From Bacteroidales bacterium (GTDB lineage Bacteria > Bacteroidota > Bacteroidia > Bacteroidales > Lentimicrobiaceae), in contig JADJEQ010000012.1 of assembly GCA_016709025.1 (NCBI GenBank), forward strand, positions 124,001 to 188,000: 64,000 nt of DNA, read 5' to 3'. Below, one piece after another: positions 16,979-25,487 of this stretch (positions are counted from its first letter, which is position 1; every line of letters begins with the position of its first letter). A program made the position numbers and the translations under genes. The notes under the pieces are model-generated. The model had not been told where the DNA came from. It made no database searches and was given only the letters and a program-made list of their open reading frames with translations.

Positions 16979-17263
16979 TTACTTCTTATCAGAAGAAGTA
17001 CTTGCTTCGGAAGTGGCTGTTTTTTTGCTTCCGCAGTCACCGGATGCTTTGGCTGATTTATCGCTGCATGAAGATGAGCATGAGGATGAGGATGATTTCT
17101 TATCGGCCTTATCAGCCTTTTTTGTTCCATCTGCCTTTGGGTCCTTATCACCGGTAAAACTCACAGAGTAAGAGGTGTTGTCGCTGGTCATGGCCTTTAC
17201 GCTTTCGCCTGAAAAGGCAAAAACAAACGCGAATACGGATAATGCTGCTATTATTTTTTTCAT
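16979..17263 (-). CDS. Small secreted Ser/Lys/Cys-rich protein
   Basis: I know no family. The 94-residue product starts with a clear signal peptide (MKKIIAALSVFAFVFAFSG, cleavage probably near VKA). The mature part is low-complexity: a Lys/Asp/Ala stretch (DPKADGTKKADKADKK), a serine run, then cysteines spaced as in SSCSSSCSDK and GDCGSK. There is no hydrophobic segment after the signal. The cysteines could bind metal or form disulfides, but that is a guess. The gene has its own terminator and is read away from the histidine kinase gene beside it. Confidence 0.75.
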   Translation of the reverse strand: MKKIIAALSVFAFVFAFSGESVKAMTSDNTSYSVSFTGDKDPKADGTKKADKADKKSSSSSCSSSCSDKSAKASGDCGSKKTATSEASTSSDKK

Positions 17264-17383
17264 GTTTATTTGTTTTTAGTTACAAGGCAAAAGTAGCATC
17301 AGAATGGTGATCCATATGTTAACGACCCGTTAATTACTGTTAATGGAATGTTAAAATGCCGGGCGTGTAGTCAATGAATTGGT

Positions 17384-17391
17384 TAACTTTG
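17384..17391 (+). promoter_or_regulatory. Candidate -7 element of the two-component operon
   Basis: TAACTTTG matches TAnnTTTG and lies 18 bases before the preferred kinase start at 17410. This also argues against the upstream ATG at 17374. Confidence 0.4.
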
Positions 17392-17409
17392 CATTACCAT
17401 TTTCACCAG

Positions 17410-18738
17410 ATGAAAAAGAAAACTATCATCCTGCTTATCGCATTGACCTCGATTTCATTGACAGGAGTTGTTCTGATTCAGCTCTATTGGGTCAGAAATG
17501 GCATGAAACTGCAGGAAGAGCAATTCAACAACAAGGTAAAAGTTACCCTGAAGAGCGTGGTAAACCGCATGTTTGACGAAAGGGATACTTCTCCTGCCAA
17601 CGCCGTGGTTTGCAACGATGAGTGTGATCACCGCACAGCGATGATTTTGTCAGCGATTAACCCTTCCCGTCTTGATTCACTGATGCAGGAGGAGTTTGGT
17701 GGCATGGAAATATCCCGTGAATACACATGGGGAGTTTATGATCCGTCTTCCAAGGTTATTATAGCGGGAGAAGCCGGCCAGTTCAAGTCTGAACTGCTAT
17801 CAACAAATCATTGTGTTTCGCTTTCTTGTCTATACAGATCAGAGCAGCTGATGCTGGGAGTTTATTTCCCTGGAGAAAAAAGTGTTTTATGGCGAAGGAT
17901 TTTACCCTGGCTTGTTCTTTCGTTTTTGCTTCTTGCGGTTATGATTTCTGCCTTCACCTACATGATTTTCTCCTTCCTGAAACAGAAAAAGCTGTCAGAG
18001 ATGAAAACGGATTTTGTGAATAACATGACCCATGAATTCAAAACGCCCATTTCTACCATATCCCTGGCCAGTGAAATGTTGCTCAATCCAAAGATCAATG
18101 AATCAGCAGAAAGAACCGTTCGTTATGCCAGAATTATTTTCGATGAAAATCTCCGGTTGAAACACCAGGTTGACCAGGTTTTGCAGATTGCAGTGCTCGA
18201 CAAAGGCCGGTTTCGCCTTAAACTGAAGCACTTTGATGGCAATGAAGCCGTTCTCAGCTGCCTGAGAAGTTTTGAGTTAACAGTTCGGGATATGGGTGGA
18301 TTCCTTAATTTCAAACCTGAAGCAACCAGCCATCAGATTTTTGCAGATGAGAACCATTTTAAAAATATAATCAACAACCTGCTGGATAATGCAGCAAAAT
18401 ATTCCCGGGGTTATCCCGAGATTCAGGTAGTTACGCTAAACAATAACGGTATGTTCGTTGTTGAAGTGCATGATAAAGGCATAGGCATAAACGCGGAGCA
18501 CCAAAAGCACATTTTCAGAAAGCTCTACAGGGTGCCAACAGGAAATGTACATGATGTAAAGGGCTCAGGATTAGGACTTTATTATGTCAAAACCATGACT
18601 GAGGCCCACGGTGGTTTTGTAAGAGTGAGGAGTGAGCAAAAAAGAGGAAGTATTTTTGAGATTCATATTCCTATTGAAAACAAGCCTGAATTAACAACCA
18701 AGTACCATGATGCAGAAAGCCAAGATATTACTGGTTGA
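17410..18738 (+). CDS. Membrane sensor histidine kinase
   Basis: The 442-residue kinase has two membrane segments (about 6-27 and 164-190) that enclose a periplasmic sensing region of about 135 residues with four cysteines (two near 69-72, two near 135-140). The HisKA dimerisation domain contains the phosphorylated His208 in NNMTHEFKTPIS. The ATPase domain shows N, G1 and G2 boxes (NIINNLLDNAAKYS, DKGIGI, GSGLGLYYVK). There is no HAMP domain. The start at 17410 is preferred over 17374 because it begins right at the signal anchor and follows the -7 box. Its last codons overlap the response regulator gene by 32 bases, so the pair is one operon. The stimulus is unknown. Confidence 0.92.
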   Translation: MKKKTIILLIALTSISLTGVVLIQLYWVRNGMKLQEEQFNNKVKVTLKSVVNRMFDERDTSPANAVVCNDECDHRTAMILSAINPSRLDSLMQEEFGGMEISREYTWGVYDPSSKVIIAGEAGQFKSELLSTNHCVSLSCLYRSEQLMLGVYFPGEKSVLWRRILPWLVLSFLLLAVMISAFTYMIFSFLKQKKLSEMKTDFVNNMTHEFKTPISTISLASEMLLNPKINESAERTVRYARIIFDENLRLKHQVDQVLQIAVLDKGRFRLKLKHFDGNEAVLSCLRSFELTVRDMGGFLNFKPEATSHQIFADENHFKNIINNLLDNAAKYSRGYPEIQVVTLNNNGMFVVEVHDKGIGINAEHQKHIFRKLYRVPTGNVHDVKGSGLGLYYVKTMTEAHGGFVRVRSEQKRGSIFEIHIPIENKPELTTKYHDAESQDITG

Positions 18739-19402
18739 AGATGACCCAAACCTGAGCGCTGTTTTGTGTGACTATCTTGAAATGCTTGATTACGAAACCA
18801 CACTTTCGGCTGATGGCGAAGATGGGTTAACAAAGTTTAAGGATGGTAGCTTTGATTTGTGTCTGCTTGATGTCATGTTACCCCGCAGAGACGGGTACAG
18901 TCTTGCTGCTGAGATCAGAGAGATAAATGAGCTAATGCCCATCGTTTTTCTTACGGCACGAGGGCACAACGACGACCGCATTGCGGGATTCAAGGCCGGT
19001 TGCGACGATTATATTACCAAGCCTTTCAGCAGTGAAGAACTGGCTTTACGTATAGAAGCAATTCTGAAACGATGCATGCAACGCCAAACAAAGCAGGCCA
19101 GTGGTATCATCAACCTTGGGAAATACAGGTTCGATGCATCTAACCTGGTTCTGATAATCAATGATGATGAACAGAACCTGACGCCAAAAGAGGCTGCATT
19201 GCTCAGGTTACTTTGTTATTATCGGAACAGCCTGCTGCCGCGTGATACAGCACTCAAAGAGATATGGGGCGATTCAGACTATTTTATCGGCCGGAGCATG
19301 GATGTATTCATCGCCCGCCTTCGCAAATACCTGCGACACGATCCCTCAGTGGTTATTCAGAATGTTCATGGATCCGGATTTAAGCTGGAAGTGAAGGAAT
19401 AG
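18707..19402 (+). CDS. OmpR-family response regulator
   Basis: The 231-residue partner of the kinase has a receiver domain (1-120) with the acidic pair ED (11-12), phospho-acceptor Asp55 in LCLLDVMLPRRDG, the switch Thr in FLTARG, and Lys in ITKPFS. A winged-helix DNA-binding domain follows (about 130-230): LTPKEAALLRLLCYYRNS, then RSMDVFIARLRKYLRHDP, and the C-terminal hairpin with GSGFKLE. The overlap with the kinase gene implies coupled translation. No target operator is evident nearby. Confidence 0.95.
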   Translation: MMQKAKILLVEDDPNLSAVLCDYLEMLDYETTLSADGEDGLTKFKDGSFDLCLLDVMLPRRDGYSLAAEIREINELMPIVFLTARGHNDDRIAGFKAGCDDYITKPFSSEELALRIEAILKRCMQRQTKQASGIINLGKYRFDASNLVLIINDDEQNLTPKEAALLRLLCYYRNSLLPRDTALKEIWGDSDYFIGRSMDVFIARLRKYLRHDPSVVIQNVHGSGFKLEVKE

Positions 19403-19737
19403 CAGGGCTCAGGGCACAGGGCGCAGGGCACAGGGCACAGGGCACAGGGCACAGGGCTCAGGGCACAGGGCTCAGAGCAAAGAAGAATTTTTCATATTTA
19501 AGGACACGACTTGTCTCAGAGAACAGTGTACAGTGCGAGGAGGAGGCCTTTATATGTTTTAAAAGGGAATCTGCAACCTAACTTTGTAACCCTAATGAAC
19601 TTGGGGGGGGCTCGAATCCTGCAACCCTGTAATTCTGAAACTCTGAAACCTGAAACTCTGAAATCCTGAAATTCATAGCCTGAAATTCTATAAACCTGTA
19701 ACCCTGCAATCCTTTATAACCCTGTAACCCTGTAACC
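19403..19737. repeat. Intergenic heptamer and octamer repeats
   Basis: A block of GGGCACA-type heptamers (19403-19470) starts at the response-regulator stop codon. After a unique part, a second block (19570-19737) is built of drifting 8-base units such as CTGTAACC, CTGAAACT and CTGCAACC, and includes a run of eight G near 19603. The block runs directly into the mazG start codon. Confidence 0.8.
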
Positions 19738-20074
19738 ATGCACATATCTGAAGCTCAAGTCAATTGTTGATCAATGGATTCACGAAAAAGGTGTCCGCTA
19801 TTTTAACGAGCTTACCAATACAGCCATCCTGATGGAAGAGGTTGGTGAGGTGGCCAGGATCATGGCCAGACGATACGGTGAGCAATCGGAAAAAGAATCT
19901 GATAAGGGAGCCGATCTGGCAGATGAAATGGCCGATGTACTCTTTGTACTGATTTGCCTCGCAAACCAAACGGGTATTAACCTGACCGAAGCTTTTGAAA
20001 GAAACCTGGAAAAGAAAACCCGTAGGGATGGGACGCGGCATCTGGATAATCCGAAACTGAACCACCAGGTGTAA
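19738..20074 (+). pseudogene. MazG-type nucleotide pyrophosphohydrolase gene with an apparent frameshift near its start
   Basis: The frame from 19760 to 20074 encodes the typical small MazG-like protein of Bacteroidota: VDQWIHEKGVRYFNELTNTA, then the metal-binding EEVGEVARI, and DLADEMADVLFVLICLANQTG. The natural N-terminus, MHISEAQ, begins at the ATG at 19738 but lies in another frame and stops after ten codons. Dropping the base at 19759 joins the two parts into one family-like sequence. So either this gene carries a one-base insertion, or the assembly has an error. A non-standard CTG start at 19748 in the long frame is a weaker alternative. Such enzymes hydrolyse non-canonical or excess NTPs. 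Confidence 0.75.
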
Positions 20075-20091
20075 TAATACCCGGATATTTC

Positions 20092-20919
20092 TCAGATATC
20101 CAGTTTCTCCTTAAAATATACTATTACTTTTTTATACAATAAATAGCGATTATCAGCCAGATTCTCTTTCAGGAGAAGATAGCGGTTTTCGCCTGCTTCT
20201 TCTCTTTTTCTGAATTTTTCAATAAAGCGATCGAGCATTTCCATCCCTACCATTTGATCATGCCAGTTTCCGAGCAATTCATTCACTTTGTCAAGCCTTT
20301 TCAGGGTGGTATTCAACTTTGGAAGATCGGGATCATCCTCGCTGAACAGTGACAGCAGATAATGGCATTGTTTCAGTTTGCGTCTGATTTCATGGAGGCT
20401 TTCATCGTGTTCGTCCTCCGCGCGCATCTGCCTGGCTTTAGAAAAAAGCTCATTCACAAATTGAATAATCTGAATTCTTATATGCTCTGGATCTGTTGAG
20501 GAAATCAGTTTCCCGGCCTTTTCCTGCTTCTCATTCAGCTCTTTTTCAGCATTGTAATCCTTAATGAATTTTTTAAATTTTTTAATGGCTTTGTTCTCGG
20601 CATCATGTAAATAGGCCTGGTATTCACCGAAAGTTGATCCAAGGTTAAGCGCGTTACAGGCAAGTAATTGTTGCTGAACCTGGGCATCACGCATTCGCCC
20701 TGAAAGCCGGAACATCTCCCGCAATTTTCCCTCTTCCTCTACCTGGTTGAATTTGTCGGGGTACAACCTTTCCATCAAATGAAAAACTGCCCTGATTCTT
20801 TTGATGGCAACCCGCATATCGTGGATTGCGTCTGCATCAAAATCACTGAGTACCAGGTTGAAATTCCTGATAAACAAATCACAATGTTTTGCGAAGTAGT
20901 CAAGCAATCGTTCCTGCAT
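20092..20919 (-). CDS. CHAD-domain protein
   Basis: The 275-residue protein is all-helical and highly charged. It carries the two conserved halves of the CHAD domain: HDMRVAIKRIRAVFHLME (His33, Arg36, Lys40, Arg41, Arg43) and, later, LHEIRRKLKQCHYLL. CHAD domains bind inorganic polyphosphate through these basic helices. There is no linked CYTH triphosphatase domain and no polyphosphate kinase gene in the window, so the exact role is open. It faces the mazG gene tail to tail. Confidence 0.88.
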   Translation of the reverse strand: MQERLLDYFAKHCDLFIRNFNLVLSDFDADAIHDMRVAIKRIRAVFHLMERLYPDKFNQVEEEGKLREMFRLSGRMRDAQVQQQLLACNALNLGSTFGEYQAYLHDAENKAIKKFKKFIKDYNAEKELNEKQEKAGKLISSTDPEHIRIQIIQFVNELFSKARQMRAEDEHDESLHEIRRKLKQCHYLLSLFSEDDPDLPKLNTTLKRLDKVNELLGNWHDQMVGMEMLDRFIEKFRKREEAGENRYLLLKENLADNRYLLYKKVIVYFKEKLDI

Positions 20920-21120
20920 GAGCCTGTCTTGTTACAGAGCTAAAGTAGTAAAGAATCGTTTAAACGGATTCATTATTAAATCAATATTCAACAGGCATTC
21001 ATTGAGCGACGGATCAATTCAGCAAATTCCAAATAAATAAAGCCGGCTACCTTTCATGCCGATCTTTTTATTACTTTCGGCTTTGTAATCAGCCTTTGTT
21101 TAACTGCTTGAAAATCTGAT

Positions 21121-23544
21121 ATGTTTAGATTGTCATTTACCTTATTGGTTTTCTTTTTCCCCTTTACACTTTTTTCACAGGAATATTTAATTAACGGCCG
21201 TGTAAATGACTCTGCGTCACTTGAGCCCCTGGCTTTTGTCAATATAGTGATTAACGAAGGCAGGCAGGGCGGTGTAACCGATATCGATGGAAGATTCAGC
21301 CTGGTTTCGCATGAGCAGATACGTTCACTTAGTTTTAGTTATGTTGGTTACCGTAAGTTAAAACTATCGGTGGAAACGAAGAGAGAAAACCTCCATATCC
21401 GGCTTTCACGCCTCGATACCCAGCTCAGCGAAGTGCTGATCGTTGCCGGTGAAAATCCGGCCCACAGGATTATAAGGAACGCGGTTGATAATCGAAAATT
21501 GAATAATCCCCGTAATATTCCTTCATACAGTTTTACATCCTACGACAAGATGGTCTTTACCCTGAATGCAGATTCACTCAGGCTGAGCGACACCATACAA
21601 ATGACTCCCGAAGACGAAAAGATGTTGAAAGTGATTGAAAAACAACATCTTTTTATGATGGAATCGGTATCTGAGCATAAATACCTGTATCCTGACCGGG
21701 CCCACGACAAGGTCATTGCCACGCGTGTTTCAGGGCTGAAGGATCCTATGTTCATCTTCCTGATTTCTCAGATGCAATCAACATCATTTTACGATGAAAT
21801 GATCAGTATTGCCGGAACCAGCTACCTGAATCCCCTGAGCCCGGGCTCAGACAAGTTCTACTTTTTTCACCTGAAAGATACCATTTATGGCGATAATCTT
21901 ACCGACACCACATTTGTGATTGGTTATAAACCTCGTCCGGGTAAAAATTCCGATGTCATGAAAGGGCTGCTTTACATCAGCAACAACGGCTGGGCCATTC
22001 AGAATGTAATCGCTGAGCCGGCGCGGCCAAACGAAGCTTTCGGGATGCGAATTGAGCAGATGTACGAGTTCATTGATGGAAGGCAATGGTTTCCTGTTCA
22101 ACTGAATACGGAGGTTACCTTCAACAATATCAACCTCAGCAAGTCGAAGCCAGTTGGGATTGGGAAAAGTTACCGGCGCAACATCAACCTGGATGCGGAA
22201 ATCATCGGTCGTGATCTGGCCAATATTGCTGTGGATGTAATGCCGGATGCGAACAAACAGGATGAAACCCTCTGGCAGCAATACCGCATTGATTCGCTGA
22301 CTATGCGGGAAATAAATACATACCGGGTAATTGACAGCCTGGGAAGAGCCAATAAGTTTGATGCCAGGATGAAGGGAATCACCGCCATGATGTCGGGGCG
22401 TCTTCCGCTCGGTTATTTTGATCTTGATCTGAACAGATTAATGAGGTATAACACCTACGAAGGTTTTTACCTGGGGTTGGGTGCTCATACTTCCGAAAGA
22501 CTATCACAACGTGCCTCCATTGGTGGATTTTTCGGGTATGGTTTTGGCGATAAGGAAACCAAATATGGCAGCGACCTGCTCATCAAACTGCAGCGTTATG
22601 GAAACCTGACACTGGGTCTCAACTACGCCTACGATCTTGAGGAATCTGGAGGTACCGTTTACTTCGATGATTATATAACAGTACTATCTCCTGAGAATTA
22701 TCGCAGGTTCTATATTACCCGCATGGATCGCAGTGAAAATGCAGGGGCAACGCTTGGTTTCAGAATGCTCAGGTATATAAAAGCAGGAGTTGGCATCAGT
22801 AAAGTGCACAAACAACCGGCGTATGATTATGCATTTCAGCAAAATGTCTCCGATCCTGCTGTGCTGACTTCAGATTATTCATTTGGAAAAATTACAGCCG
22901 GAATAAAATTCGCCTGGGGAGAGAAGTTTATCCGGAGCGCTGATAATCTGGCTTCCCTTGGAACAAAATTCCCGGTTTTGTGGATACAATACACTGGTGG
23001 TCGTGAAGACTTTCTTGATGGGCAGTATGATTACAATCGTCTTGATATGAAGCTAAAATTTTCCTTTGCTACCCGGCTTGTTGGTAAAACCCAGATACAA
23101 TTAACCGGAAGTCTGGTGGATGAGGCAGTGCCCTATTCCGAACTTATCAACGGGCACGGAAGTAAAACATCTACTTTTTCGGTTTTTTCTCCCGGATCTT
23201 TTGCAACCATGCGTACCGATGAGTTTCTGACCGACAGGCTTGCAGCGATATACATCACGCACGATTTCGGGAAACTGCTGTTCAGATCACAGGTTTTCGA
23301 ACCGGAACTTGCTTTGGTGCTCAATGCGGGCTTCGGCAGTCTGAATGAGCCTTCACGGCATAGAAATGTAACCTTTGAAACCATGGAGAAAGGTTATTAC
23401 GAAGGGGGTGTCCTGATCAATAACATTTTAAAGTCCACCATGTCGGGATTGGGATTTGGTGTTTTCTACAGGATGGGGTCTTATGCTTTTGATGCCTTTG
23501 AAAAAAATCTGACCGCAAAATTATCGTTCAACCTAAATTTATAA
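21121..23544 (+). CDS. Outer-membrane DUF5686/carboxypeptidase-D-regulatory-like protein
   Basis: The 807-residue product begins with a signal peptide (MFRLSFTLLVFFFPFTLFSQ) and a carboxypeptidase-D-regulatory-like beta-sandwich (about 22-110; YLINGRVNDSASLEPLAFVN, GGVTDIDGRFSL, SFSYVGYRKL). The rest matches the DUF5686 pattern, in which a middle domain is followed by a predicted C-terminal beta-barrel with many alternating aromatic strands ending in AKLSFNLNL. These proteins are typical of Bacteroidota outer membranes. There is no TonB-dependent plug domain, so this is not a SusC. It is preceded by 201 bases and followed by 151 bases in which I see no other feature. Confidence 0.88.
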   Translation: MFRLSFTLLVFFFPFTLFSQEYLINGRVNDSASLEPLAFVNIVINEGRQGGVTDIDGRFSLVSHEQIRSLSFSYVGYRKLKLSVETKRENLHIRLSRLDTQLSEVLIVAGENPAHRIIRNAVDNRKLNNPRNIPSYSFTSYDKMVFTLNADSLRLSDTIQMTPEDEKMLKVIEKQHLFMMESVSEHKYLYPDRAHDKVIATRVSGLKDPMFIFLISQMQSTSFYDEMISIAGTSYLNPLSPGSDKFYFFHLKDTIYGDNLTDTTFVIGYKPRPGKNSDVMKGLLYISNNGWAIQNVIAEPARPNEAFGMRIEQMYEFIDGRQWFPVQLNTEVTFNNINLSKSKPVGIGKSYRRNINLDAEIIGRDLANIAVDVMPDANKQDETLWQQYRIDSLTMREINTYRVIDSLGRANKFDARMKGITAMMSGRLPLGYFDLDLNRLMRYNTYEGFYLGLGAHTSERLSQRASIGGFFGYGFGDKETKYGSDLLIKLQRYGNLTLGLNYAYDLEESGGTVYFDDYITVLSPENYRRFYITRMDRSENAGATLGFRMLRYIKAGVGISKVHKQPAYDYAFQQNVSDPAVLTSDYSFGKITAGIKFAWGEKFIRSADNLASLGTKFPVLWIQYTGGREDFLDGQYDYNRLDMKLKFSFATRLVGKTQIQLTGSLVDEAVPYSELINGHGSKTSTFSVFSPGSFATMRTDEFLTDRLAAIYITHDFGKLLFRSQVFEPELALVLNAGFGSLNEPSRHRNVTFETMEKGYYEGGVLINNILKSTMSGLGFGVFYRMGSYAFDAFEKNLTAKLSFNLNL

Positions 23545-23695
23545 CATTTCAAGGCACTGCCATTTACAACCAAAATCAGGGTATATATTATGAACGTTAA
23601 TTTCGCTGAACCCAATTTGTACAACACAGGTAATAATTAAGGTGATGCATATCATTGTTCTGCCTAATTTAATAAATTAGCCTAAAATTTCAGTT

Positions 23696-24790
23696 ATGAA
23701 CCGGACTGTCAGGACTATTATCAGTATTGTATTGGTGATCACCGCAATACTTTTTTTATGGTATTTTGCCAACATCGTTTTTTATATTCTGGCAGCAGCC
23801 GTAATCTCGATGATTGGCCGGCCACTGGTTGATATACTGGATGAATTCAAATGGGGAAAGCTGTGGATTCCGCATGTACTCAGTACCATTTTAACGTTAT
23901 CGCTGATCGTGGCTTTGTTCGTTCTGATCTTCGCATTGTTTGTGCCACTTATTGCACAGCAGGCGAAAGTCATTTCATCCATCGATACCCGGGCAATGGC
24001 CAGTGCTTTCAGCGAACCATTGGCTGCAATCAATTACACACTACATGAATTTGCCTTGCTCCAGCCCGGAGAGAGCATGCAGGATGCTTTGCTTGTCCGG
24101 CTTCAGTCGATTGTGAGTTATGCTACTTTTGCCGACGCCCTGAATTACATTATTTCTTTCACCGGATCGTTTTTTATGGCGGTTGGATCTATTCTGTTTA
24201 TCAGTTTCTTTTTTCTGAAGGATGATAAGCTGTTTTACAATTCGTTTTTATTGTTGGTTCCTCAAAAGCATACTCCTGCTGTAGTCAGAATTCTCAACCA
24301 GACCAAACAATTGCTTACCCGTTATTTTCTTGGCTTATGTATGGAGCTCGCTGCGATGATAACGTTAATAACTCTTGGTTTGACAATATTCCGGGTTCAG
24401 AATGCGTTGCTCCTCGGGTTTGTAGGTGGTCTGATGAACATCATTCCTTACCTGGGCCCTCTCATTGGTGGAGCCATCGGCATCATCTTCGGGGTGATCG
24501 GTAGTCTGGCTGTAGGAGCCTACACCGCTATTCTGCCCCTGAGCCTGACCATTGCCGGCGTATTTGCCGGAGCCAACCTGATCGACAATATGTTGCTGCA
24601 GCCCATCATCTATTCCACCAGCGTGAAAGCCCATCCCATCGAAATATTCCTGGTTATTATTATTTTCGGTAGTTTGTTTGGGATTATCGGCATGATTCTG
24701 GCCGTTCCGGCCTACACGGTGATCAGGGTAATCCTGCGGGAATTCTTCAGCGAGATGCGGTTAGTGAAGAAGCTTACGGAGAATATGTGA
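23696..24790 (+). CDS. AI-2E family transporter
   Basis: The 364-residue inner-membrane protein has about eight helices. Two come at the N-terminus, then a hydrophilic region (about 95-145) and a second bundle, with the family signature FVGGLMNIIPYLGPLIGGAIG and a late PAYTVIRVILREFF segment. The family was named for autoinducer-2 export, but members also include Na+/H+ antiporters and unknown permeases, so the name says little about the substrate. It is the last conserved housekeeping-type gene before the accessory island and is closed by a strong two-way terminator. Confidence 0.92.
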   Translation: MNRTVRTIISIVLVITAILFLWYFANIVFYILAAAVISMIGRPLVDILDEFKWGKLWIPHVLSTILTLSLIVALFVLIFALFVPLIAQQAKVISSIDTRAMASAFSEPLAAINYTLHEFALLQPGESMQDALLVRLQSIVSYATFADALNYIISFTGSFFMAVGSILFISFFFLKDDKLFYNSFLLLVPQKHTPAVVRILNQTKQLLTRYFLGLCMELAAMITLITLGLTIFRVQNALLLGFVGGLMNIIPYLGPLIGGAIGIIFGVIGSLAVGAYTAILPLSLTIAGVFAGANLIDNMLLQPIIYSTSVKAHPIEIFLVIIIFGSLFGIIGMILAVPAYTVIRVILREFFSEMRLVKKLTENM

Positions 24791-24812
24791 CTGAGTCAGG
24801 CAGACTGATAAA

Positions 24813-24849
24813 AATAAAAACAGCGGCCATTTAAGCCGCTGTTTTTATT
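24813..24849. terminator. Bidirectional terminator at the island border
   Basis: A strong A/T-flanked stem (AAAAACAGCGGC / GCCGCTGTTTTT) serves the transporter gene on the plus strand and the remnant gene at 24866 on the minus strand. Confidence 0.85.
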
Positions 24850-24865
24850 ATGTGTAAATCATGAT

Positions 24866-25128
24866 TTATGGCGTTGAAGCCCCCACATTCCCCGCTGCAT
24901 TGTTATCCACAACGGTCATATCGACAGTGTCGGTGATTCCATTTCTGTTAACATCTGAGACCAGGTAGCCATTGTAATATCAATCTGAGGCCGTTCGCCC
25001 CTGACAACTTTTCCTTCCGGATGTATTGACTGAGCCTGAACCGTGTTCGAAAAAGTACCCGAAAGGGCAAGGATAAACAAAAACAGTTCCGACAGAAGGC
25101 CAAACTGTGTAGTGTTTCTCTTTTTCAT
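24866..25128 (-). pseudogene. Remnant of a dockerin-tailed secreted protein
   Basis: From the ATG at 25128 an intact signal peptide is read (to NTVQAQ, residue 33). The frame then runs through a few residues and stops at 24916. In another frame, DNA from 24974 to 24866 encodes the second half of the shared C-terminal tail: SDVNRNGITDTVDMTVVDNN followed by AAGNVGASTP and a stop. The remnant therefore joins the two ends of a large gene whose middle is gone, plus a frame change. The calcium loop is partly degraded (an Asp replaced by Asn). From 25131 to 25447 I see no gene. Confidence 0.8.
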
Positions 25129-25447
25129 GGTTCAAAGGGTTAAGCAATTCAATTTCAGATAATTGGAATTCTCGGGTTTTACTTTTAATAACAGGCCCAA
25201 ACATCACATGGCTATCGGACTGAAGTGCGCTGATATTTGAGTAGCCAGACAGATGATTCAACTCATTAATTTTTATTGTTGTTATCGAAAAAATTAATCA
25301 TACCTGGTGACAGTGGCATGAACCGGTGACTTAAAATTCATTTCATTCAGGGTTGTTTTTTGTGTTGATGATTCATTCAGTTGCGGGTAAAGATTGTTAT
25401 TTTTTTTTCGTTGTCTGCAGACAGGATTGACAGATTTTAAAAAAGAA

Positions 25448-25477
25448 GCAAGGCCGGCATATTCCGGCCGGCCTTGC
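25448..25477 (-). terminator. Terminator after the gene ending at 25488
   Basis: An 11-bp G/C-rich stem (GCAAGGCCGGC / GCCGGCCTTGC), read on the minus strand, is followed by CTTCTTTTTT. Confidence 0.8.
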
Positions 25478-25487
25478 GTAAAAAGTA

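Noticed and set aside
19600..19622. T-arm-like sequence of a tRNA (CTCGAATCC after a G run)
   Set aside because: No acceptor, D-arm or anticodon arm can be built upstream; the segment belongs to the octamer repeat block.
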